From assembly GCA_019694395.1 (NCBI GenBank), contig JAIBCC010000001.1, forward strand, positions 372,001 to 436,000: a DNA stretch of 64,000 bases, given 5' to 3'. Position numbers and translations under genes: made by a program. Shown one piece after another: positions 51,147-59,857 of the stretch (position 1 is its first letter; each line of letters opens with the position of its first letter). The notes beneath the pieces were generated by a model. The model ran no database searches and was not told the DNA's origin. It worked only from the letters and a program-made list of their open reading frames with translations. Source of the stretch: Pyrinomonadaceae bacterium. Its GTDB lineage: Bacteria > Acidobacteriota > Blastocatellia > Pyrinomonadales > Pyrinomonadaceae.

Positions 51147-53675
51147 TCACAAACGCCGGATAAGCAATCCGCTTAAAATCGGCTGTTCTTTTTGTGCTGT
51201 AAAACTGATTTCGATTCCCTGATTATTTTTGGCATTTACTTGATTTTTTTTGGTAAATGCAGTAAACATTCCCATTTCTTTAACTAAATCCAGATTTTTA
51301 ATTTTCGTTTCGCCGTTGATCTTCACATCGAAAGTCCGTTGTCCGATTTCCTTAAATTTTGGTTCGGTAAACCGCAGTTCAATTTCGTAACTGCCGTCAG
51401 GAACATCGAATTTATAAGTTTGAACGCCTTCGCGCATCGTTTGAAAAACAGGTTCGTCTTCCGTTTTCAAGATATTTCGCAAAGTGTCAGTAGTTTTTGT
51501 ATCGTTTCCGATAAATCCCCAGCTACCTTTTTGATAAGGCTGATCGGCTTGCCAAATTATTTTGTTTTCGTCTAAAAACTCGGTATTTGAACCAACATTT
51601 ACAGCAATTTCGGCAAAATTATTTGGATTGAAATAAAAAACATTTGCCGAATCCTCCATTTTTCTTTTACCGTCCAATCCCATTGCATAAAATAAATTCT
51701 GCCCGTCTTTGAATTGAACTTCCCAAACCGCTTTTCTATTTGCATCAACTTCTTTTTCACCCAGCGAGTTTCCGTTTTGAAACAGCTCGACCTTTTTCAA
51801 ATTTGAATAAACTTCAATCGCTTGTTTAGGATTTCCGCTGCGTTTTTGCCAATCCCGTGTGGCAAGGTGCAAAACCGGATTTTTTGAAAGATTTGCTTTG
51901 TAATAAAACGAAATGTCTTTCGGCTGACGGTCGTAGGTGAACATTCCTTTTTGATTGATGTGCGGCAGAGTTTCACCCCGAAATTCCGAACCGAAATTGA
52001 ATTGGCTCCAGATCGCACTTCCTGCGATAAACGGTCGCTCATTGATTTGTGGCAAATAAGATTCGTGATACATCCGTTGCCATTCCACCGAGGAATCAAA
52101 TCTTTTTGGCGCAAGGGAATGAACTCTTAAGTCTGCATTCGCACCGTATTCGCTGATAATTAAGGGACGATTCGGCAAGCGTTTATGCTGATCGTCCATA
52201 AATTTGCCAAAATCCTCAAACTTGCCGCTATACCAACCGAAATAAAGATTCCAGCCAACCACATCCGTTACTTCCGCCAATCCCGAAGTGTAATAACGCT
52301 CGGTATTTCCGCCGTCAAACGCAATTGTCGTCCAACGTGACGAATCCTCGGCTTTACAAATTTTATTTAAATCGCGAGCAAGTTTGACCGTTTCCGTAAT
52401 GTCCGCCTCGGTTTTCGGTGAACGCAAGAAAATTTCGTTCATAAATCCCCACAAGATTATTGAGGGATGATTGTGATGCTGGTGAATCATTTCCTTCAGC
52501 ATATTTCTTGCATTTTGATTAAAGTCTTCGGAAATCGTAATCAGATTAACCAAAGGAATCTCTTCCCAAATTAACAAGCCCAGCCGATCCGCCGCATCCA
52601 AAACCGCTTTGCTCTGCGGATAATGCGCGAGTCGAAGAAAATTAAAGCCGTTTTCCTTGATAATTTCCAAATCACGGACTTGCAGAATTTCGGGAACGGC
52701 ATTTCCCAAGCCGATGTAATCCTGATGCTTATTTGTCCCGCGTAATTTCAAAGGTTTTCCGTTTAAGAAAAAGCCTTGTTCAGCATCAAACTTGAACCAT
52801 CTGAAACCAAGCGACTGCGTAATTTCATCCAAAACTTTTCCGTTTTCTTTGATTGTCGTTTTAACCTGATAAAGATTCGGGTTATCGGGTGACCAAAGTT
52901 TCGGCTTGTAAATTTGTTTAGAAGTTTGTTCAAAATTTGCTTCGCTTTTTGGATTAACGGTAATTACTGAATTATTTACACTTACTTGTCTATTCTGTTT
53001 GTCAAAGATCGTGTTGGTAACTTCAATTTGTCTGTTTTTTTCACTTTCATTAACAAACGCTCCCAAGACTTTAACCGTTGCCGAACCTTCGGAAACCTGA
53101 GGCGTTTCAATTCGCACTCCTGACGAGGCAAAATCTGTCATTTTCAAGTGAACTTCGTCCATCACAATCAGCCAAACATTACGGTAAATACCGCCATACA
53201 TATTAAAATCGGCGTCCAGCGGCGGAATATCTTTCAAAAGTGTGTTATCAACTTTAACCAGAACCTCATTGGATTTATTGAAATCAACCGCATCGGAAAT
53301 ATCAAAAACGAAAGCAGTATAACCGCCGATATGTTTGCCTAAAGGTTTATTGTTTATAAAAATTTCGGCAGTTTGATTGACCGCTTCAAAATATAGAAAA
53401 AGGCGTTTATTTTTGAGGTTAGAATCAATTTTTAAGTCATGCTGATACCAACTGACACCGCGTCGGTAGCCCGGCTCATCGTCAAAAGTATCTTTATCGT
53501 TCCAGGTATGCGGAATCGTTATTTTTTGGATTTTGTCTTTTGATTCATCAAACCAAAAACTCCAGTTATCATTTAACTTTTGACTGATGCGAGGCAAATT
53601 TTGAGCATTGACACAAATAAAGCAAATTTGCGACAAAATTACCATCACCAAAATTTTAACCACCAAAGTTTTCAT
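51147..53675 (-). CDS. exported GH2 beta-galactosidase/glucuronidase-type enzyme
   Basis: 842 aa with signal peptide (VVKILVMVILSQICFICVNAQ). GH2 order: sugar-binding jelly roll (NDNWSFWFDESKD, PHTWNDKDTFDDEPGYRRGVSWYQ), Ig-like domain (LWSPDNPNLYQVKTTI), TIM barrel with LRGTNKHQDYIGLGNA, LRLAHYPQSKAVLDAADRLGLLIWEEIPL, acid/base Glu in IILWGFMNEIFL, nucleophile Glu in PLIISEYGANADLR; then a DUF4982-type region and a C-terminal malectin-like domain (FDVPDGSYEIELRFTEPKFKEIGQRTFDVKINGE). Exact sugar not determined. In the carbohydrate locus between the EEP and GH3 genes. Confidence 0.92.
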   Translation of the reverse strand: MKTLVVKILVMVILSQICFICVNAQNLPRISQKLNDNWSFWFDESKDKIQKITIPHTWNDKDTFDDEPGYRRGVSWYQHDLKIDSNLKNKRLFLYFEAVNQTAEIFINNKPLGKHIGGYTAFVFDISDAVDFNKSNEVLVKVDNTLLKDIPPLDADFNMYGGIYRNVWLIVMDEVHLKMTDFASSGVRIETPQVSEGSATVKVLGAFVNESEKNRQIEVTNTIFDKQNRQVSVNNSVITVNPKSEANFEQTSKQIYKPKLWSPDNPNLYQVKTTIKENGKVLDEITQSLGFRWFKFDAEQGFFLNGKPLKLRGTNKHQDYIGLGNAVPEILQVRDLEIIKENGFNFLRLAHYPQSKAVLDAADRLGLLIWEEIPLVNLITISEDFNQNARNMLKEMIHQHHNHPSIILWGFMNEIFLRSPKTEADITETVKLARDLNKICKAEDSSRWTTIAFDGGNTERYYTSGLAEVTDVVGWNLYFGWYSGKFEDFGKFMDDQHKRLPNRPLIISEYGANADLRVHSLAPKRFDSSVEWQRMYHESYLPQINERPFIAGSAIWSQFNFGSEFRGETLPHINQKGMFTYDRQPKDISFYYKANLSKNPVLHLATRDWQKRSGNPKQAIEVYSNLKKVELFQNGNSLGEKEVDANRKAVWEVQFKDGQNLFYAMGLDGKRKMEDSANVFYFNPNNFAEIAVNVGSNTEFLDENKIIWQADQPYQKGSWGFIGNDTKTTDTLRNILKTEDEPVFQTMREGVQTYKFDVPDGSYEIELRFTEPKFKEIGQRTFDVKINGETKIKNLDLVKEMGMFTAFTKKNQVNAKNNQGIEISFTAQKEQPILSGLLIRRL

Positions 53676-53680
53676 TTTTT

Positions 53681-53766
53681 TTAATTCACAGGGATTGAGG
53701 AGATAGTCAGGGATTATTGAGCTATTCTTTCCAATTCCTTTTATCTCCTTTATCCCTGTGAATTAA
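53681..53766. repeat. 86-bp element with 15-bp perfect terminal inverted repeats
   Basis: TTAATTCACAGGGAT (53681-53695) and ATCCCTGTGAATTAA (53752-53766) pair perfectly, and inner GGAGATA/TATCTCC extends the stem. It fills the gap between the EEP and GH2 genes. Confidence 0.9.
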
Positions 53767-53770
53767 CTCC

Positions 53771-54658
53771 TTAAAAAATAATCTCAGCCAAAACAGGCAA
53801 ATGATCGGATGCCCATAGTCCGTCCCAACGGTCTGACAAAATGCCGTGTTCTAAAACTTTTGTAGTTTCGCCAACGAAAATGTAGTCAATTTTTCGATTC
53901 GGCTCTAATTCCTTGAATGCGTTAAAACTTGAATTTCCACCAAAGTGACCGTTTTGCGAAATGTATCGCGCATCAATTAATTTAAAATTTCCGGCTTCCT
54001 CTTTTCCGGTCAAAATCCGGTAAACATTAGTATCTTCCTGCGCGTTAAAATCTCCGGTCACGACAAAAAGTGACTTTCCCGCGATTTTTGGAATCTGTTT
54101 TAATAAAAGTTTGGAGCTTTCAAAGCGTGCTTTTGCTCCGATATGATCAAAATGCGTGTTGAATTGGTAGAAAATCTTTTTCGTTTGGTTATCTTTGAAT
54201 TTTGCCCAAGTGACGATCCGCGGATAATCTGCATCCCAACCTTTTCCGCCAACTTTGTCGGGATTTTCCGAAAGCCAAAAGGTATGTGTTTCTAATAATT
54301 TGAAACGTGATTTACGATACAGAATTGCAGAATATTCGCCTTTATTTTCCCCTTCGCGTCCAACTCCGCACCAGGCAAAATCAGGCAAAAGATTTTCTAA
54401 GTCCTGTAATTGGTTGAATTGCGCTTCCTGAACTCCGACTAAATCGGTTTGGTGGAATCTAATGACATCAGCTACTTTTGTTTTTCGGTTTGTCCAGGCG
54501 TTAATACCGTCCCTTGGCTCGTTATATCTGATATTAAAGGTCATTACCCATAACGGAGCATCTTTGGCAAATGTCGTTTGAGTGTTTAAAAAAAGCAGTA
54601 AAAGAAAGGCTAATACTAAATAAAAACCGGGGAAGCTTAAATTTTTCATTAATTTCAT
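53771..54658 (-). CDS. exported endonuclease/exonuclease/phosphatase-family protein
   Basis: 295 aa with signal peptide (PGFYLVLAFLLLLFLNTQTTFA). EEP signatures in order: VMTFNIRYNEPRDGINAW, LVGVQEAQFNQLQDLENLL with the metal-binding Glu, NTHFDHIGAKAR, VVTGDFNAQEDTNVYR, and C-terminal GLWASDHLPVLAEI. Members include phosphodiesterases and sphingomyelinases as well as nucleases; the exported form beside glycosidases suggests phospho-group removal from polysaccharides or lipids, which is inference. Two possible starts (MKLMKN). Confidence 0.88.
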   Translation of the reverse strand: MKLMKNLSFPGFYLVLAFLLLLFLNTQTTFAKDAPLWVMTFNIRYNEPRDGINAWTNRKTKVADVIRFHQTDLVGVQEAQFNQLQDLENLLPDFAWCGVGREGENKGEYSAILYRKSRFKLLETHTFWLSENPDKVGGKGWDADYPRIVTWAKFKDNQTKKIFYQFNTHFDHIGAKARFESSKLLLKQIPKIAGKSLFVVTGDFNAQEDTNVYRILTGKEEAGNFKLIDARYISQNGHFGGNSSFNAFKELEPNRKIDYIFVGETTKVLEHGILSDRWDGLWASDHLPVLAEIIF

Positions 54659-54748
54659 TTTTGGGGGTAAAACTGAAAAAAGCTGCCATTTGAGAGAAAA
54701 TTGACGCGGTTAAAATCACTTTCAGCCGCGCCAATTATTTTTATCAAA

Positions 54749-57700
54749 TTAGAAACTAAGTCTAATTTGGAATTCGCCCACTCTGCCTGCTAACGCTGCT
54801 GTCGCATAACCGAATTGAACATTATCAACCCGTGTGCTGTTGCTTTGCGCGGTGAACGGAGCGAGGTTTAAAGTATTGAAAAGATTAAAGAAGTTAAACC
54901 GTAAATTGATGTTTGCGGCTTCACCCAAAAATCCGACGTTTGGAAGTTTGATATTTTTGGCAATTGATAGATCAGTTGAAAAATATCTCGGTCCCCGGAA
55001 CACATTACGTCCGATTCCCGGAGGATTACCCTGATAAGTCGTTCCGTTTCTGGTGGTTAAAAAGTAATTGCTGCAACCTAACGGAATATTGACCGGATCA
55101 TTACAGTTAACTACGTTCCCGGCAGAATTACGGATAATGTTGTTTGGAAACATTCCGGTTGTCAAAAAGACATCATTGGTGTTATCCAACGGAGCAGTTC
55201 CGTAATATGAACGCGGACGAATTACTCCAACCGAAGAGCTTTGAGTAGAAACTGAAAGACTTCCGCCTTCTGTTGGGGTCCACGGGAACCCACCGCGCCA
55301 GGTAATAATCGGGCTGAACGACCAACCGCTAAAGAGGTCTCCGCCGACATTATGCTGTCCTTTCCACCAAGACGGTTCCCAAGTTCCTGAAACAACTACA
55401 TAATGAGTTACGTCAAAATCCGAAGGACCTCTTTCGGTTGAATTATCAAACGGATAAGTTTGATTGGTGCAGCCGCAGGGAGCTTCGAGTGAAACGGTAT
55501 CAATTCCTTTGCTGAAACGATAATTAACGTTCAAATCAAAGTCTTTGCTGAACCGTTTTCTTAACCCGGCATTCATCGCATTGTAAATACTGTTACCATC
55601 CGGGCTGGCATAATAAACAGGTTTTAGTGTTGCCGTGTTTTGCGGATAGAAAATGTGCAACGGCAAAATTCTGACAAAACGATGCCCGGCACTACCCTGA
55701 TAACCAAGCGATGCTACGAATTGCCAAGGTAATTCGTATTGACCTTCGAGCGAATAACGATAGATATACGCATTCGGCATATTCGCCGGTCCGCTATAAA
55801 CCTCTACCGTTCCTTTATTCGGACCGCCGTTTGCAGCAAATCCGCCGCCAATCGTATTATTTTGCGGATAACCGTAAATTGTTCCGTTTGAACTTGAAAC
55901 AAACTGAATTGTTCCGCCTGCCCCGGTATTTCCCGCATTTCCGCTGTTACCGCAGCAAACACTATATCGGGCAGCGTTTGGCGGAGCAAAACGGGCATTT
56001 CCTAACAAAGCAGCCCCTAAACGGTCGTAACCAATTCCAAACCCGCCGCGAACGACAGCTTTTCCGTCAAACCATTTCGGATTCCAAGCAAATCCAAGCT
56101 GCGGAGCAAAGTTATTCAAATCTTTATTGGAAAACTGCTTCACGGTTTCGATTCTGCCGTCATTTAAGCCAACCGAACCTAAAACGAAACGTCCTAAAAC
56201 GCTGTCGCCTCCGGCTGTGATCGGAGATAAATATTCCCAACGCAACCCAAGATTTAAGGTCAGATTTGGTCGGAATTTCCAGTTATCCTGAACAAACAAT
56301 CCAATGTTTGAAGTGTTAAAAGGAATATCATTTGCTTTCGGAGTTCCGGTCGCATCCGCATTAATTGCTTCAAAAACAGGAGTTCCATTGGCAAAATTCC
56401 ACATTCTGGTAAATGAATAAAGCGGACGACCGCCGCCGGGTGAAGCGGAACTATTCAACTCTTTCCGGTATTGAGCTCCAAATAAAAATGTATGGTTTCC
56501 TACGATATTGGTTAAAGTATCACGAAAATCCATTTGCTTTTGGTTAAAATCGCCTGGAGTTGTATCAGCACGCGGCGCGCCAAAGCGCAAACGGTCTCCC
56601 CAAATTGCTTCAATCTCAACCCGTGGAATACCCCAATCAGTATCAGGATTTGAATCAATTTCATTAAATCCCCATTTGGTGTAATTAAAACGAAACTCAT
56701 TAACTAAAGAACTGGAAATTGTGCGTTGATAAATACCACCAATTAAATAGGTTAATCTGTTTGAATTGAGATCCGCTTGCGGACGAGACTGAGCGGCGGT
56801 GTTATAACCGTATGACCTGAGTGGCGTGAAATTTGAAGTAAAGGTAAGTTTATCTTTTTCAGTCAATTGATAGTCAATTCTACCTGTAAATTGATTGCCT
56901 CTGAATCTGCTGAAGTTGTTCAGCGTTACATATTGCAAATCAGCAATTCCATCCAATCCGCCGCCAGTTGTATTACTAGAATCAAGAACATAAGTTCCGT
57001 AAGTTCCGGTAATTGAACCAATGTCTAATCCATCGCCAACCACTACACAATTTGGAGGTTGATTCACTGGATTAACAGTATATCCGGTAATTAAACTGCA
57101 ATTAGGAGTCAAAACCTGTGCAATTCTCGGAGTTGCGCCATTGGCAAGCATCTTAGCGGATAGCGTGCCTCCGCGTAAATTTGCCAAAGCTGCGCGATAT
57201 GCTGCTGTTTCAACAAAGCCTCCGGTTGTGACACTGCTTGATTGACTACGGTTTCCTTCATAAGCAAAGAAGAAAAACAATTTATCTTTAGCAATCGGTC
57301 CGCCAAAGCTGCCGCCGTATGTTTTAAGTTTGTCACCAACCCGGGTCGGATTTAATCCGGTCAAACCTGAAACGCCTTGCACTCCCCGAAAACGGTTAAA
57401 GGCATTCAAACTCGGATCATTAATCTTGAAAAATGAACTGCCTGACCATTTGTTTGTTCCATATTTGGTAATAACTTTGACTTGTGCACCGCTGTTGCGT
57501 CCGTCTTCGGCTGAATAGGTCGAAGATGTAACTTGAACTTCGGAAACGCTTTCCTGAGTTGGAGTAATAACTGCCGCTCCGCCCCAGGTTTGGCTGTTGA
57601 CGCTAACGCCGTCAATTTCGTAACTGTTTGAAGTTACGCGTTGTCCGTTAGCAGAAATTTGGGTTTGGTTTTCAACCGCAAAAATACCGTTGCTTGAACC

Positions 57701-58270
57701 GCCGGGACCTGAACCGTTATTACCGATTTTATTTGCGCCCCCGGTAGCTGATCTGGCTCCGTCGCCAAATACACCCGGTGCAAGCCGTGCTAATTGATAC
57801 GGATCACGTCCTACTTGGGGCAATTGCAAAACTTCTTTATTAGTAATATTTTTTCCAAGATTAGGACTTTCGGTTTCAAGTGCAGGAGCGTCACTACCAC
57901 TAACCGTAACTTGTGCAGAAATTTCACCTGTTTCGAGTTTGACATCCAAACCGGCAATGGTTTCTGCTCCAACTGTTACTTTTTCAACTAATTTTTTCTT
58001 AAATCCGTTTTGCGTAACAAGGACGTTATAAGTTCCCTGTTTCAATCCCGTAAAACGATACAGCCCGGATTCGTTGGCAGTCGTTTCAACACTTTGATTA
58101 GTTTCAGTGTTGGTTAATTTAACATTTGCGCCGGGAATAATAGCTCCATTCTGGTCTGTTACAGTTCCCTGCAAACCTGATCCCAATTGCCCAAAAGCAA
58201 CCAGACTCAATCCTAAAATAAATACTCCACAAACAAAAACATGAAATATTGTGGTAAAAACTCTACACAT
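54749..58270 (-). CDS. Oar-like TonB-dependent receptor with carboxypeptidase-regulatory-like domain
   Basis: 1173 aa. Signal peptide (residues 1-28), CarboxypepD_reg-like domain (GLQGTVTDQNGAIIPGANVKLTNTETNQSVETTANESGLYRFTGL), plug domain with GRDPYQLARLAPGVFGDGAR and YEIDGVSVNSQTWGG, then a long barrel of the Oar type (SGSSFFKINDPSLNAFNRFRG, LFVQDNWKFRPNLTLNLGLRWEYLSP, GWSFSPIITWRGGFPWTPT) ending in aromatic F (VGEFQIRLSF). Ligand import or binding across the outer membrane; expected carbohydrate cargo from the neighbours. No SusD partner. Strong GGAGG before the ATG, a TATAAT at 58309-58304, and a LacI-type operator farther upstream. Confidence 0.93.
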   Translation of the reverse strand: MCRVFTTIFHVFVCGVFILGLSLVAFGQLGSGLQGTVTDQNGAIIPGANVKLTNTETNQSVETTANESGLYRFTGLKQGTYNVLVTQNGFKKKLVEKVTVGAETIAGLDVKLETGEISAQVTVSGSDAPALETESPNLGKNITNKEVLQLPQVGRDPYQLARLAPGVFGDGARSATGGANKIGNNGSGPGGSSNGIFAVENQTQISANGQRVTSNSYEIDGVSVNSQTWGGAAVITPTQESVSEVQVTSSTYSAEDGRNSGAQVKVITKYGTNKWSGSSFFKINDPSLNAFNRFRGVQGVSGLTGLNPTRVGDKLKTYGGSFGGPIAKDKLFFFFAYEGNRSQSSSVTTGGFVETAAYRAALANLRGGTLSAKMLANGATPRIAQVLTPNCSLITGYTVNPVNQPPNCVVVGDGLDIGSITGTYGTYVLDSSNTTGGGLDGIADLQYVTLNNFSRFRGNQFTGRIDYQLTEKDKLTFTSNFTPLRSYGYNTAAQSRPQADLNSNRLTYLIGGIYQRTISSSLVNEFRFNYTKWGFNEIDSNPDTDWGIPRVEIEAIWGDRLRFGAPRADTTPGDFNQKQMDFRDTLTNIVGNHTFLFGAQYRKELNSSASPGGGRPLYSFTRMWNFANGTPVFEAINADATGTPKANDIPFNTSNIGLFVQDNWKFRPNLTLNLGLRWEYLSPITAGGDSVLGRFVLGSVGLNDGRIETVKQFSNKDLNNFAPQLGFAWNPKWFDGKAVVRGGFGIGYDRLGAALLGNARFAPPNAARYSVCCGNSGNAGNTGAGGTIQFVSSSNGTIYGYPQNNTIGGGFAANGGPNKGTVEVYSGPANMPNAYIYRYSLEGQYELPWQFVASLGYQGSAGHRFVRILPLHIFYPQNTATLKPVYYASPDGNSIYNAMNAGLRKRFSKDFDLNVNYRFSKGIDTVSLEAPCGCTNQTYPFDNSTERGPSDFDVTHYVVVSGTWEPSWWKGQHNVGGDLFSGWSFSPIITWRGGFPWTPTEGGSLSVSTQSSSVGVIRPRSYYGTAPLDNTNDVFLTTGMFPNNIIRNSAGNVVNCNDPVNIPLGCSNYFLTTRNGTTYQGNPPGIGRNVFRGPRYFSTDLSIAKNIKLPNVGFLGEAANINLRFNFFNLFNTLNLAPFTAQSNSTRVDNVQFGYATAALAGRVGEFQIRLSF

Positions 58271-58353
58271 TTGGAAACCTCCAAGTTAATTTTCTAATAG
58301 TTGATTATAATGACGGGAGTTGGAAAACTAAAGATTTTCCCTGTTTTATTAAG

Positions 58354-58380
58354 CTAAATCGTTTTAGTAAATCGTTTTAG
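58354..58380. promoter_or_regulatory. double LacI-type operator between lacI and the TonB receptor gene
   Basis: CTAAATCGTTTTAG (58354-58367) and GTAAATCGTTTTAG (58367-58380) are near-palindromes with a central CG, six of seven base pairs in the first, and 13-bp spacing. This is the form of LacI-family operators. They sit in the 241-bp divergent gap, about 45 bp upstream of the TATAAT on the minus strand. The rest of the gap shows no gene. Confidence 0.6.
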
Positions 58381-58511
58381 TAACAAAAACTTTAGCATCT
58401 AAAAATTACACTGTCAAGAATAGTTTTCATCCCCTTTATGAAAAGATTTAATTCCTAAATATTTTTAATTACTCTTGCATCAATTTTAGTTGTTATGAGA
58501 AACTCGTTTTC

Positions 58512-59573
58512 GTGCCAAAGGAAAAATCCCAAAACAATGAGCCTAATGGACATCAACGTGCTATCAGCTTAAAAGAATTAGCTGCCCATCTCGGCTTATC
58601 CATTACCGCACTATCTTTGGTGCTGAATAATAAACCCGGTGCCAGTTCGATTCCGCAGGAAACTAAAGACCGTATTTTTGAAGCAGCGGAAAAATTCAAT
58701 TATCGCCCAAATTATTTTGCCCGGTCTCTGCGCGCACAACGAAGTTTTACCTTTGGTGTAATGGTTCCCGAACTTAGTGACGGTTACTCGGCGATGGTTT
58801 TAAACGGAATTGAAGCCGCTCTTTCCAAAGAGGGATATTTTTACATTACAGCCAGTCATTTGCATCGTGATGATTTGCTCAAGCATAATCCGCAAATGCT
58901 GATCGAAAGGCAAGTTGAGGGAATAATTGCAGTTGACACTCCGATTCGTTTTCAATCTGAAGTGCCTGTGGTGACAGTTTCGGGTCACGATGAGATTCCC
59001 GGTGTCACAAATGTTATCTTGAATCATCAACACGCCGCCGAACTTGGAATGGGACACCTATTTACCCTCGGTCATCGAAAAATCGCCTTTATCAAAGGAC
59101 AAGATTTTAGTTCCGATACCGAAATTCGTTGGGAAACCATCAATGAAGCAGCCTACAGACGCGGAATCAAATTGGAAAATGATTTAATTGCCCAACTCGA
59201 GGGTGACATTCCTTCTCCTGAGATCGGTTATGTAGCAACTAAAAAAATTCTGTCTAAAAACAAACCTTTCACCGCCCTTTTTGCTTTTAATGATATTTCC
59301 GCAATTGGAGCAATTCGGGCAGTTCAGGAAGTCGGTTTGCGTGTTCCCGAAGATGTTTCAATCTTAGGTTTTGATGACGTTTACGCTGCCGCTTTTCACA
59401 ATCCGGCATTAACTACAATTCGTCAGCCTCTTTTTGAAATGGGCAAGCTCGCGGCTCAAACACTGCTCAAACGATTAGATAAAAAAACGCAAAACGATGA
59501 AATTCCTTCAATCCTAACTGCCGAACCGCAATTAATTGTCAGAGATTCTACTGCGCCGGTTAGAAAGAACTAA
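58512..59573 (+). CDS. LacI-family transcriptional regulator
   Basis: 353 aa from a GTG. HTH: AISLKELAAHLGLSITALSLVLNNKPGASSIPQETKDRIFEAAEKFNYRPNYFARSLRAQRS, with the hinge helix; then the periplasmic-binding-like effector domain (FGVMVPELSDGYSAMVLNGIEAAL, VEGIIAVDTPI, GHRKIAFIKGQ, TALFAFNDISAIGAIRAVQEVG, VSILGFDDVYAAAFHNPALTTIRQPLFEMGKLAAQTLL). Probably regulates the divergent receptor-glycosidase run through the operator at 58354-58380. Effector likely a sugar. Confidence 0.93.
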   Translation: MPKEKSQNNEPNGHQRAISLKELAAHLGLSITALSLVLNNKPGASSIPQETKDRIFEAAEKFNYRPNYFARSLRAQRSFTFGVMVPELSDGYSAMVLNGIEAALSKEGYFYITASHLHRDDLLKHNPQMLIERQVEGIIAVDTPIRFQSEVPVVTVSGHDEIPGVTNVILNHQHAAELGMGHLFTLGHRKIAFIKGQDFSSDTEIRWETINEAAYRRGIKLENDLIAQLEGDIPSPEIGYVATKKILSKNKPFTALFAFNDISAIGAIRAVQEVGLRVPEDVSILGFDDVYAAAFHNPALTTIRQPLFEMGKLAAQTLLKRLDKKTQNDEIPSILTAEPQLIVRDSTAPVRKN

Positions 59574-59658
59574 AAGACTTTCAGGTTTGAATTTATCCCT
59601 ACCACCAATCAAAAAATTGTTGTATTTTGATTCTTAAAGAAATATTCAAGGAGTATCT

Positions 59659-59835
59659 ATGAGCCAGGAAACACAACCAATTCGTATCGAAACAGGTGAA
59701 GAAGTCGCTTTTGAGTTAATGAAATTTATTGCCGAAAAAGAAAACAGACAGCTCTCACCGGAAGAAATTCGTGATTATTATCTGGATCTATTTATTGAAT
59801 GCGCTACTGCTGTTTATGATGGTGAGCGTAAGTAA
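59659..59835 (+). CDS. small acidic protein of unknown function
   Basis: 58 aa, translated by eye: MSQETQPIRIETGEEVAFEL at the start, then MKFIAEKENRQLSPEEIRDY and YLDLFIECATAVYDGERK. The AAGGAG six bases before the ATG and its own TAA 22 bases before the next gene support it. Sequence is helical and acidic with no membrane segment. No family recognised. Lies between lacI and the DUF2264 gene. Confidence 0.75.
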   Translation: MSQETQPIRIETGEEVAFELMKFIAEKENRQLSPEEIRDYYLDLFIECATAVYDGERK

Positions 59836-59857
59836 AAAGTAAAAAGGCAAAATTTTA

